From CAUPWF01 sp964367905 (GTDB lineage: Bacteria > Bacillota > Clostridia > Lachnospirales > Lachnospiraceae), in contig CAYIZP010000087.1 of the NCBI GenBank assembly GCA_964367905.1, positions 1 through 5,607 on the forward strand: a stretch of DNA of 5,607 nt, in the 5' to 3' direction. Shown piece after piece: positions 1-5,607 of the stretch; the first letter of the stretch is position 1, and each line of letters starts with the position of its first letter. The notes beneath the pieces are model-generated. The model saw only the letters and a list, made by a program, of their open reading frames with translations. It ran no database searches and was not told the origin of the DNA. The translations under genes and the position numbers were made by a program.

Positions 1-2
1 AT

Positions 3-3000
3 TTGATGGATATCGTAGTCAATGTGAGAGAGTGCTCTCTGCAAGGGACATATGTGATCTTTGATTTAGAGACCACGGGATTTAGTGCCATTAAGGATAA
101 GATTATTGAAATCGGTGCGGTTAAGATTCAAGGCGGGGAGATCATTGATCGATTCTCGGCACTCGTGAATCCAGAACGCCCAGTGCCATTTAAGATTGAA
201 CAGCTAACAGGGATTAATGACCAAATGTTAGTATCAGAGAGAATTATAGAAGAGGTACTGCCTGAGTTTCTAGATTTTATTGATGATGCGGTGCTTGTTG
301 CACATAACGCATCTTTCGATGTTGGATTTTTGGAGCAAAACTGTAGATACCAGGATATTGAGATAACATTTACATCTCTAGATACAGTTGCACTAGCAAG
401 GGTTCTACTGCCTAATATGAACAAGTATAAATTAAATCTTGTGGCGAAAGAACTGGGAGTAACACTAGATCAGCATCATAGAGCCGTAGATGATGCCGCA
501 GCTACCGCAGAGATTTTTATTCGATTTGTAGATATGCTTAAGGAAAGACATATCTATAACTTAAAAGAGTTGAATCAATTCGGAAATAAAAGTGACCATA
601 ATATACGTTCGCTCCCGAGTTACCATGCAATCATTTTGGCGAAGAATAATGTTGGTTTGACAAATTTATATACCTTGGTTTCCCAGTCGCATCTCAAATA
701 TTTTGCGAGAAGTCCAAGGATTCCGAAGAGTTTGTTTAATCGATATCGGGAGGGGCTCATCCTAGGAAGTGCTTGTGAGGCAGGAGAAATATATCAAGCG
801 ATTCTTCAGAATAAATCGGACGAGAGAATTGCAAAACTTGTGGATTATTACGATTATCTAGAGATTCAACCTCTTGGGAATAACCAGTTTATGTTAAAGA
901 GTGATAAGTTCTCTAGTATCAATTCCAATGAAGACTTGATAGAGATAAATAAGAAAATTGTCAGTCTTGGCGAAAAGTTTCAGAAACCAGTTGTGGCTAC
1001 TTGTGATGTACATTTTATGGATCCAGAAGATGAAGTGTATCGCAAAATCATTATGGCAGGAAAGGGATTCCAAGATGCAGATGATCAACCACCACTTTAC
1101 CTTCATACAACAGAGGAGATGTTAGAAGAATTCTCCTATCTCGGTTCGAATAAAGCGTATGAAGTAGTGGTAACAAACACCAATAAGGTGGCAGATATGG
1201 TGGAGTATCTAGTTCCGGTTCGGCCAGACAAGTGTCCGCCAGTGATTCCAAATTCAGATCAAGACCTACGTGATATCTGCTATGAGAAAGCACATGAATT
1301 GTACGGAGAGGAGTTGCCAGAAGTGGTAGTGAAGCGATTGGAGAGAGAGCTGAATTCGATTATCTCCAATGGATACTCTGTTATGTATATCATTGCACAA
1401 AAGTTGGTATGGAAATCGGTAGAAGATGGATACTTGGTAGGGTCAAGGGGATCGGTGGGTTCTTCCTTTGCTGCTACCATGGCAGGGATTACAGAGGTGA
1501 ATCCATTGAGTCCACATTATCGATGTGAACACTGTTTTTATAGCGAATTTGATACCCCTGAGGTACTAGCCTTTGCTGGAGGGTGTGGATGGGATATGCC
1601 AGATAAGTTATGCCCGGATTGTGGAAAACCATTAAGAAAAGATGGCTTCGATATTCCATTTGAAACATTTCTTGGATTTAAAGGAAATAAAGAGCCTGAT
1701 ATTGACTTGAATTTCTCAGGGGAATATCAAGCAAATGCCCATAAATACACGGAAGTCCTCTTTGGAGAGGGGCAGACATTTAAGGCGGGAACCATCGGAA
1801 CCTTAGCAGATAAGACGGCCTATGGTTTTGTGCAGAATTATTATAAAGATAAAGGTGTTGTAAAACGAGGATGTGAGATTGACCGATTGCTAAAGGGATG
1901 TACGAAAATCAGACGTAGTACGGGGCAACATCCAGGGGGAATTATTGTTCTACCACATGGTGAGAATATTAATTCATTTACCCCGATTCAGCATCCAGCC
2001 AATGATATGACAAGTGATATTATTACAACCCACTTTGATTATCACTCCATCGACCACAACCTCTTGAAATTAGATATTCTGGGACATGATGATCCGACTA
2101 TGATTAAGATGTTGGAGGATTTGGTCACAGAGATGACAGGAGAGAAATTCGATGCGACACGAATTCCATTAGATGATGCAGGGGTAATGTCCTTGTTTGC
2201 AGGAACGGATGGGCTGAAGATTGCACCGGGTGATATCGGCGGAACACCAGTTGGTTGTCTTGGGATTCCCGAGTTTGGAACAGACTTTGTTATCCAGATG
2301 GTGGTAGATGCAAAGCCAAAGACCCTTTCAGATTTGATTCGAATATCAGGATTATCCCATGGAACAGACGTGTGGTTAGGGAATGCACAGACGCTGATTC
2401 AACAAGGTCTTGCAACAATTTCCACCGCCATATGCACACGTGATGATATTATGACATATCTAATAAATATGGGGATGGACAGTGAATTGTCGTTCACCAT
2501 TATGGAGAGTGTTCGAAAGGGAAAAGGTTTGAAACCAGATTGGGAGGAGGCCATGAGAGGGACCCAGGTCCCAGAGTGGTATATTGATTCTTGTAAAAAG
2601 ATTAAATACATGTTCCCGAAGGCTCATGCAGCAGCCTATGTTATGATGGCATATCGCATTGCATATTGTAAGGTGAATTATCCATTGGCCTATTATGGCG
2701 CGTATTTTAGTATTCGTGCAGACGCGTTTTCCTACGAAATCATGTGCCAGGGAAGGGCGAGATTGGATCATTATATAGAAGATTATAAGCGAAGGGGCAA
2801 TGAATTATCGAAAAAAGAGCAAGACACCATGAAGGACATGAGACTTGTTCAAGAGATGTATGCGAGAGGATTGGAATTTTTGCCGATTGACATCTATCGC
2901 TCAAAGGCGACCGAATTCCAGATTATAGATGGAAAACTCCTTCCATCATTCTCAACCATTGAGGGAATGGGAGAAAAGGCTGCGGTAGCAGTAGAGGAAG

Positions 3001-3149
3001 CGATAAAGGATGGAGAATATATGTCAAAAGAAGACTTTAGGCAGAGGACGAAGGTAAGTAGTACTGTCATCGATTTGATGTCAGAACTAAAACTCTTCGG
3101 TGACCTGCCACAGAGTAGCCAGCTTTCCTTTTTTGACCTTATGGAGTAA
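3..3149 (+). CDS. polC: DNA polymerase III alpha subunit, PolC type (5' end outside the window)
   Basis: This is the replicative DNA polymerase of low-GC Gram-positive bacteria, which carries its own 3'-5' proofreading exonuclease. The 1,048 visible residues begin just before the exonuclease. Typical PolC is about 1,440 residues, so roughly 390-400 N-terminal residues (N-terminal/OB region and first half of PHP) lie off the left edge. The early Met codons here are internal. Visible in order: DEDDh exonuclease, residues about 15-180 (D21 and E23 in FDLETTG, D106 in AHNASFD, H159 and D164 in HHRAVDD); second half of the split PHP domain, about 200-345 (DVH at 335-337); a four-cysteine zinc site (C508, C511, C537, C540); the polymerase core with SRGSVGSS (481-488), catalytic D566 and D568 in PDIDLNFS and D691 in LKLDILGHDD; conserved TGQHPGG, LSHGTDVW and FPKAHAAAY; and a C-terminal clamp-binding motif QLSFF (1040-1044). 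No frameshift or missing catalytic residue is seen. Identification is by recall of the B. subtilis PolC sequence. Confidence 0.98.
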   Translation: MMDIVVNVRECSLQGTYVIFDLETTGFSAIKDKIIEIGAVKIQGGEIIDRFSALVNPERPVPFKIEQLTGINDQMLVSERIIEEVLPEFLDFIDDAVLVAHNASFDVGFLEQNCRYQDIEITFTSLDTVALARVLLPNMNKYKLNLVAKELGVTLDQHHRAVDDAAATAEIFIRFVDMLKERHIYNLKELNQFGNKSDHNIRSLPSYHAIILAKNNVGLTNLYTLVSQSHLKYFARSPRIPKSLFNRYREGLILGSACEAGEIYQAILQNKSDERIAKLVDYYDYLEIQPLGNNQFMLKSDKFSSINSNEDLIEINKKIVSLGEKFQKPVVATCDVHFMDPEDEVYRKIIMAGKGFQDADDQPPLYLHTTEEMLEEFSYLGSNKAYEVVVTNTNKVADMVEYLVPVRPDKCPPVIPNSDQDLRDICYEKAHELYGEELPEVVVKRLERELNSIISNGYSVMYIIAQKLVWKSVEDGYLVGSRGSVGSSFAATMAGITEVNPLSPHYRCEHCFYSEFDTPEVLAFAGGCGWDMPDKLCPDCGKPLRKDGFDIPFETFLGFKGNKEPDIDLNFSGEYQANAHKYTEVLFGEGQTFKAGTIGTLADKTAYGFVQNYYKDKGVVKRGCEIDRLLKGCTKIRRSTGQHPGGIIVLPHGENINSFTPIQHPANDMTSDIITTHFDYHSIDHNLLKLDILGHDDPTMIKMLEDLVTEMTGEKFDATRIPLDDAGVMSLFAGTDGLKIAPGDIGGTPVGCLGIPEFGTDFVIQMVVDAKPKTLSDLIRISGLSHGTDVWLGNAQTLIQQGLATISTAICTRDDIMTYLINMGMDSELSFTIMESVRKGKGLKPDWEEAMRGTQVPEWYIDSCKKIKYMFPKAHAAAYVMMAYRIAYCKVNYPLAYYGAYFSIRADAFSYEIMCQGRARLDHYIEDYKRRGNELSKKEQDTMKDMRLVQEMYARGLEFLPIDIYRSKATEFQIIDGKLLPSFSTIEGMGEKAAVAVEEAIKDGEYMSKEDFRQRTKVSSTVIDLMSELKLFGDLPQSSQLSFFDLME

Positions 3150-3163
3150 AGAAAATACAACCA

Positions 3164-4048
3164 CTATTTGACTTCGTGGAGGAGTGATAGAAAGTTCTCT
3201 GTAGCCTTGGATTTTGGGATGTTTTCATTATATGCCAATACGATTTGACGTGTAGGCATAGGGACTTCCATATCCAAGACAAAGAGGTCGTTGGAATGAG
3301 TAGGAATGCAAAAATCAGGAAGAAATGCGATTCCAAGACCGATGCGAGCCATATCAAGTAATAGGTCATTGCTACCTAACTCAATCTCTGGAACTAGATC
3401 GAGTTGATGTGTTTGGAACAGTTTATGAAGAAATTCACTTGTGGTACTCTTTCGATCGAGCATGATAATTGGATAGTCTTTCAATGTGCGAAGTGAAATC
3501 TTCTCATTTCGCAAATCTTCGAATGTGTGGTTTGCGACGAAGACGTCCCGAAACTCTTCTAGGGGATAGATGGAAAAAATATTGTGTAGATGAGAGTTTG
3601 GATAATTGGATATAATAAAATCAACATGACCATTTGCCAATAGTTCCACGCACTGCACAGATGTTTGGTTTGTGATTTTAATATGTGCATTCGGGTATGC
3701 CTTGTGAAATTTTTCTAAATAAGGCATCAAAAAATAGCGACAGTTGGTATCGCTGACGCCGATGCGAATCTGTCCGCCACTAGAGTTAGATTCGAGTAAT
3801 TGAGTTTCGCCACGTTGAATGAGGTTGATTGCAGGCTCTATGTGGCGTAGCAAGATTTCCCCCTCAGGAGTCAACTCTACCTTCTTAGTGCTTCGGATAA
3901 ATAACACTTGTTCTAACTTCCGTTCTAAGGCTTTGATAGACTGACTGACAGCCGACTGGGAGATGAAGAGGTGTTTCGAGGCTTCCGAGAAACTGAGGGT
4001 AGTTGCAACATGGTAGAAAACCTTGTATAATTCATAATTAATATCCAT
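3164..4048 (-). CDS. LysR-family transcriptional regulator
   Basis: A DNA-binding regulator expected to act as a tetramer and respond to a small molecule. From the chosen start it is 294 residues, normal for the family. The N-terminal winged helix-turn-helix spans about residues 3-62, with the typical LSFSEASKHLFISQSAVSQ (18-36), IKALERKLEQVLFIR and ELTPEGE (58-64) signatures. A linker helix follows, then a periplasmic-binding-protein-like effector domain (about 93-294), which opens with QIRIGVSD and contains GHVDFIISN and the late RIGLGIAFLP. I chose ATG at 4048 because AAAAGGA (4059-4065) sits 10 bases upstream and the first residues, MDINYELYKVF, are a standard LysR start. The in-frame ATG at 4072 has no ribosome binding site. 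The gene converges on polC and diverges from the membrane protein gene. The effector and regulon cannot be read from the sequence. Autoregulation and control of the divergent gene are usual for the family but are inference here. Confidence 0.93.
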   Translation of the reverse strand: MDINYELYKVFYHVATTLSFSEASKHLFISQSAVSQSIKALERKLEQVLFIRSTKKVELTPEGEILLRHIEPAINLIQRGETQLLESNSSGGQIRIGVSDTNCRYFLMPYLEKFHKAYPNAHIKITNQTSVQCVELLANGHVDFIISNYPNSHLHNIFSIYPLEEFRDVFVANHTFEDLRNEKISLRTLKDYPIIMLDRKSTTSEFLHKLFQTHQLDLVPEIELGSNDLLLDMARIGLGIAFLPDFCIPTHSNDLFVLDMEVPMPTRQIVLAYNENIPKSKATENFLSLLHEVK

Positions 4049-4058
4049 AAAATAATCA

Positions 4059-4065
4059 TCCTTTT
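4059..4065 (-). promoter_or_regulatory. Ribosome binding site deciding the LysR start
   Basis: On the minus strand, AAAAGGA lies 10 bases before the ATG at 4048. It falls inside the 8-codon extension that would exist if translation began at the ATG at 4072. That upstream ATG is preceded by AACCACCAAACC, which does not resemble a Shine-Dalgarno sequence. This supports the shorter 294-residue protein. Confidence 0.7.
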
Positions 4066-4099
4066 CTTGCATGGTTTGGTGGTTATAATTCTTACACGG

Positions 4100-4128
4100 A
4101 GTATATCATATATGGGTATAGGGGTCAA
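4100..4128 (-). promoter_or_regulatory. Sigma-A-type promoter for the LysR gene
   Basis: Reading the minus strand, TTGACC (complement of 4123-4128) and TATACT (complement of 4100-4105) are separated by exactly 17 bases. A TGA directly before the -10 gives an extended TGnTATACT element. The -35 matches TTGACA at five of six positions and the -10 matches TATAAT at five of six. Transcription would start near 4093, leaving a leader of about 45 bases before the ATG at 4048. This is the best-looking promoter in the window. It was found by eye and not scored. Confidence 0.75.
4102..4112. promoter_or_regulatory. Small dyad over the lysR -10, possible operator
   Basis: TATATCATATA is an 11-base inverted repeat with a single central base, overlapping the -10 element of the LysR promoter. 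On the minus strand the same region reads as TATA, 11 bases, TATA, loosely compatible with the T-N11-A pattern of LysR binding sites. LysR regulators commonly bind between divergent genes and repress themselves, so an autoregulatory site here is plausible. The sequence is pure AT-rich repeat, so chance is a real alternative. Confidence 0.3.
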
Positions 4129-4156
4129 AAGATATTTTGATTCGAGTGTTACAAAA

Positions 4157-4162
4157 AAGGAG
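4157..4162 (+). promoter_or_regulatory. Ribosome binding site deciding the membrane protein start
   Basis: AAGGAG lies 10 bases before the ATG at 4173. It sits inside the longer reading that would start at the TTG at 4137, a codon with no Shine-Dalgarno sequence before it. It therefore favours the 234-residue protein beginning MKNEKIIIG. Confidence 0.8.
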
Positions 4163-4172
4163 CAAATATTAC

Positions 4173-4877
4173 ATGAAAAATGAAAAAATTATCATTGGTC
4201 TCATTTCCACAGTTGTTTCAATTCTTAGTATTTATATCTTGTTGATTACGAGTTTTGAACTTGCGATTTATGGAGACTTTAACTACTATAGAGAACTCTA
4301 TGAGAAATACGATGTCGAAAAAGATTTGAACATGGAGATGGAGGACATCATGGATGTCACTACGGAGATGATGCTGTACCTTCGAGGGGAACGACCAGAT
4401 CTCAATGTGGAAACCAAGGTAGATGGGAAAACGCAGATGTTCTTCAATGAGAGAGAAATCTATCATATGGAAGATGTGAGAGACATGTTTGTGATTAACA
4501 TGAATTTACGAAATATAGGGATTCTTGTCGTAGGGGGATTGATGTTCTTTATGATTATGATGAAATATGATTGGAAACTACAACATACGAAGATTTTTCA
4601 ATATACAACCATAGGATTTGTCCTAGTGATAGGCGTTCTCGGAGCTCTGTTTGCATTGAATTTTCAGAAAAGCTTTGAGGTCTTTCACCTTATCTTCTTT
4701 GAAGGAGATACTTGGTTGTTTGATCCAACAACCAGTTTGATGATCAATATGCTACCACAGGGATTGTTCTATGACTTTACCATGAGGACGGTTGCGATAT
4801 TTGCAGCAATTATGGGACTTTTATTGATTCTCTCGATTAATTTCAGGGTGAAATTAGGAACAGAAAAACGAAAATAA
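4173..4877 (+). CDS. TIGR01906/DUF1461 family integral membrane protein
   Basis: I recognise this 234-residue protein as a member of the TIGR01906 (DUF1461) family of small Gram-positive membrane proteins, whose biochemical role is unknown to me. Four hydrophobic helices can be drawn: about 5-27, 113-131, 142-163 and 203-223. Basic residues at both ends (MKNEK, and VKLGTEKRK at the C-terminus) and in the 132-141 turn place both termini in the cytoplasm by the positive-inside rule. That puts residues 28-112, a strongly acidic stretch, and residues 164-202 outside. Family-like motifs are FNEREIYHMEDVR (91-103) at the end of the first outer loop and FHLIFFEGDTWLFDP (171-185), followed by LP (194-195), in the second. 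The N-terminal helix may be an uncleaved signal anchor. The gene diverges from the LysR gene and is followed by a terminator-like hairpin, so it is probably transcribed alone. I could not assign a convincing promoter between 4106 and 4156. Confidence 0.85.
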   Translation: MKNEKIIIGLISTVVSILSIYILLITSFELAIYGDFNYYRELYEKYDVEKDLNMEMEDIMDVTTEMMLYLRGERPDLNVETKVDGKTQMFFNEREIYHMEDVRDMFVINMNLRNIGILVVGGLMFFMIMMKYDWKLQHTKIFQYTTIGFVLVIGVLGALFALNFQKSFEVFHLIFFEGDTWLFDPTTSLMINMLPQGLFYDFTMRTVAIFAAIMGLLLILSINFRVKLGTEKRK

Positions 4878-4898
4878 ACTTATAAATAATACTTATAA
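4878..4898. repeat. Short direct repeat ACTTATAA
   Basis: ACTTATAA occurs at 4878-4885 and again at 4891-4898, with starts 13 bases apart, directly after the stop codon of the membrane protein gene. The 4878-4928 stretch is extremely AT-rich. The repeat may be an upstream A/T element for the purL promoter or simply low-complexity sequence. No function is claimed. Confidence 0.3.
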
Positions 4899-4917
4899 AA
4901 CAATTAAGATATATTAA

Positions 4918-4931
4918 TTTCATTAATGAAA
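4918..4931. promoter_or_regulatory. 14-base perfect palindrome, candidate operator ahead of purL
   Basis: TTTCATTAATGAAA is a perfect inverted repeat with no spacer. It covers the position where the -35 element of the proposed purL promoter falls and abuts the left arm of the hairpin at 4929. It does not resemble the PurBox of Bacillus PurR. It could be a repressor site or an AT-rich coincidence. Confidence 0.35.
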
Positions 4932-4947
4932 AACCTTGTGATACAAT
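4919..4947 (+). promoter_or_regulatory. Extended -10 promoter, probably for purL
   Basis: TGATACAAT at 4939-4947 is an extended -10 (TGn plus TACAAT, five of six matches to TATAAT). A weak -35, TTCATT, lies at 4919-4924 with a 17-base spacer. Transcription would start near 4954, about 52 bases before the purL ATG. The -10 lies in the loop side of the terminator-like hairpin, so transcripts begun here would contain only its right arm and would escape termination. Found by eye. Other -10-like strings in the AT-rich 4880-4917 stretch cannot be excluded. Confidence 0.5.
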
Positions 4948-4969
4948 GAATGTAATGGCAAGGTTTTTT
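4929..4969. terminator. Factor-independent terminator hairpin after the membrane protein gene
   Basis: AAAAACCTTG (4929-4938) pairs with CAAGGTTTTT (4959-4968) in a perfect 10-base stem, with the right arm running into a tract of six T (4964-4969). Within the 20-base loop, TACA (4942-4945) can pair with TGTA (4951-4954) to make a small inner hairpin. The left arm's A tract gives a U tract on the opposite strand as well, so the element could work in both directions. No gene reads leftward into it here, so its evident job is to end the membrane protein transcript. A leader attenuator for purL is possible if transcription starts further upstream. Confidence 0.75.
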
Positions 4970-5005
4970 ATCATTATGAAGAAAGTAATTTTATGGAGGA
5001 AGAAT

Positions 5006-5607
5006 ATGAGTGACGTAAGACGTATATATGTTGAGAAAAAGCAAGGATTCGACGTACAAGCTAAGGAATTGAGACATGAGATTAGAGGGTATCTAGGAAT
5101 CAAGACAGTTGAAAGTGTTAGACAGTTGATTCGTTACGATGTAGAAAATCTATCCCAAGAGACATTTGAGGCAGCATGTAATGGGGTGTTCGCAGAGCCT
5201 CCTGTAGATCATTTATATAAAGAAGTGCTAGAGATGAATGAGGGAAGTCGTGTGTTTGCAGTGGAATATCTACCAGGTCAGTTTGATCAGAGAGCGGATT
5301 CGGCTGTTCAATGTACCCAGTTTATCAATGCGGATGAGAAACCGATTATTCGTTCGGCGATTACCTATGTGATTGGTGGAAGTATCAGTGATGAGGAGTT
5401 TGAAGCGATCAAAAGTCATTGCATCAATCCAGTGGACTCTAGAGAAACGGGATTAGAGAAACCAGAGACTTTAGAGATTGAATTTGAAGAGCCAGAGGAT
5501 GTTGCGATCTTGACAGGATTTCAATCTATGGAAGAAACGAGTCTAAAAGAATTATATGACTCATTGGGATTAGCAATGACTTTTAAGGATTTCTTACATA
5601 TTCAAGG
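5006..5607 (+). CDS. purL: Phosphoribosylformylglycinamidine synthase, large single-chain form (3' end outside the window)
   Basis: This enzyme converts FGAR, glutamine and ATP to FGAM in cytoplasmic de novo purine synthesis. Only the first 200 residues are present and the frame is still open at the right edge. The family is about 1,200-1,300 residues, so most of the protein, including the catalytic ATP-binding and glutaminase domains, is not visible. The visible part corresponds to the N-terminal PurS-like domain and linker. It begins MSDVRRIYVEKKQGFD and carries VEYLPGQFDQRADSAVQC (86-103) and CINPVDSRE (139-147), which I recall from the clostridial single-chain clade (TIGR01857-like) as opposed to the PurS/PurL/PurQ three-subunit system of Bacillus. 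GGAGGA at 4995-5000 lies 5 bases before the ATG and fixes the start. It stands behind its own promoter and a terminator, so it is probably transcribed separately from the membrane protein gene. Whether other pur genes follow cannot be seen. Confidence 0.9.
   Translation, partial: MSDVRRIYVEKKQGFDVQAKELRHEIRGYLGIKTVESVRQLIRYDVENLSQETFEAACNGVFAEPPVDHLYKEVLEMNEGSRVFAVEYLPGQFDQRADSAVQCTQFINADEKPIIRSAITYVIGGSISDEEFEAIKSHCINPVDSRETGLEKPETLEIEFEEPEDVAILTGFQSMEETSLKELYDSLGLAMTFKDFLHIQ

Noticed and set aside
6..8. ATG near the left edge as the real start of the polymerase gene
   Set aside because: The reading frame is open to the edge, no ribosome binding site can be seen before it, and about 390-400 residues expected of PolC (N-terminal region and first PHP half) are missing. 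The gene is cut by the window edge and is not a short exonuclease-first variant.
128..3160. Several minus-strand open frames of 66-103 codons lying opposite polC
   Set aside because: They overlap a fully conserved polymerase gene, have no recognisable protein features and look like by-products of its codon pattern.
4049..4072. Eight-codon N-terminal extension of the LysR protein from the ATG at 4072
   Set aside because: There is no Shine-Dalgarno sequence before 4072, while AAAAGGA is well placed for the ATG at 4048. The extension also precedes the normal LysR N-terminus.
4137..4172. Twelve-codon extension of the membrane protein from a TTG at 4137
   Set aside because: The AAGGAG at 4157-4162 would lie inside the coding sequence. 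The ATG at 4173 has correct spacing and gives a typical basic start to the first membrane helix.
4929..4969. Hairpin as an attachment site or mobile element end
   Set aside because: The T tract directly after the right arm and the position just after a stop codon explain it as a terminator. There is no integrase, transposase or target duplication nearby.
4878..5005. Purine riboswitch, PurBox or T-box ahead of purL
   Set aside because: I looked for the conserved purine-aptamer loops, the CCGAAC core of the PurBox and the T-box TGG bulge context and found none. The spacer is too short and AT-rich for a full aptamer.

Overview
This 5,607-base window looks like a chromosomal segment from a low-to-moderate-GC Gram-positive bacterium, most likely an anaerobic member of the Clostridia (Lachnospiraceae-like). 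Three things support this: a PolC-type DNA polymerase III alpha subunit with the exonuclease inside the chain, a single-chain clostridial-type PurL, and AT-rich spacers with strong AGGAGG-like ribosome binding sites. The lineage is inferred from protein resemblance by eye and was not tested by a search.

Layout from left to right. (1) The left three fifths is the 3' part of polC (+), entering from outside the window just before its exonuclease domain and running intact to its stop and C-terminal clamp-binding motif. (2) Converging on it, with only 14 bases between the two stop codons, is a LysR-family regulator (-). It has a clear sigma-A-type promoter and a better start codon 8 codons inside the longest frame. 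(3) Divergent from the regulator is a small four-helix membrane protein of the TIGR01906/DUF1461 family (+), whose function is unknown. (4) A 128-base AT-rich spacer holds a terminator-like hairpin, a 14-base palindrome and an extended -10 promoter that lies partly inside the hairpin. (5) The start of a large single-chain phosphoribosylformylglycinamidine synthase, purL (+), follows and runs off the right edge after 200 codons.

polC (chromosome replication) and purL (de novo purine synthesis) are housekeeping genes. The only pair that looks like a functional unit is the divergent LysR regulator and membrane protein, for which regulation of the membrane gene by its neighbour is a reasonable guess. 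I see no mobile element, CRISPR array, RNA gene or defence-type cassette. Nothing here amounts to a convincing undescribed system. The points most worth a second look are the promoter nested in the terminator ahead of purL and the LysR/TIGR01906 pair.
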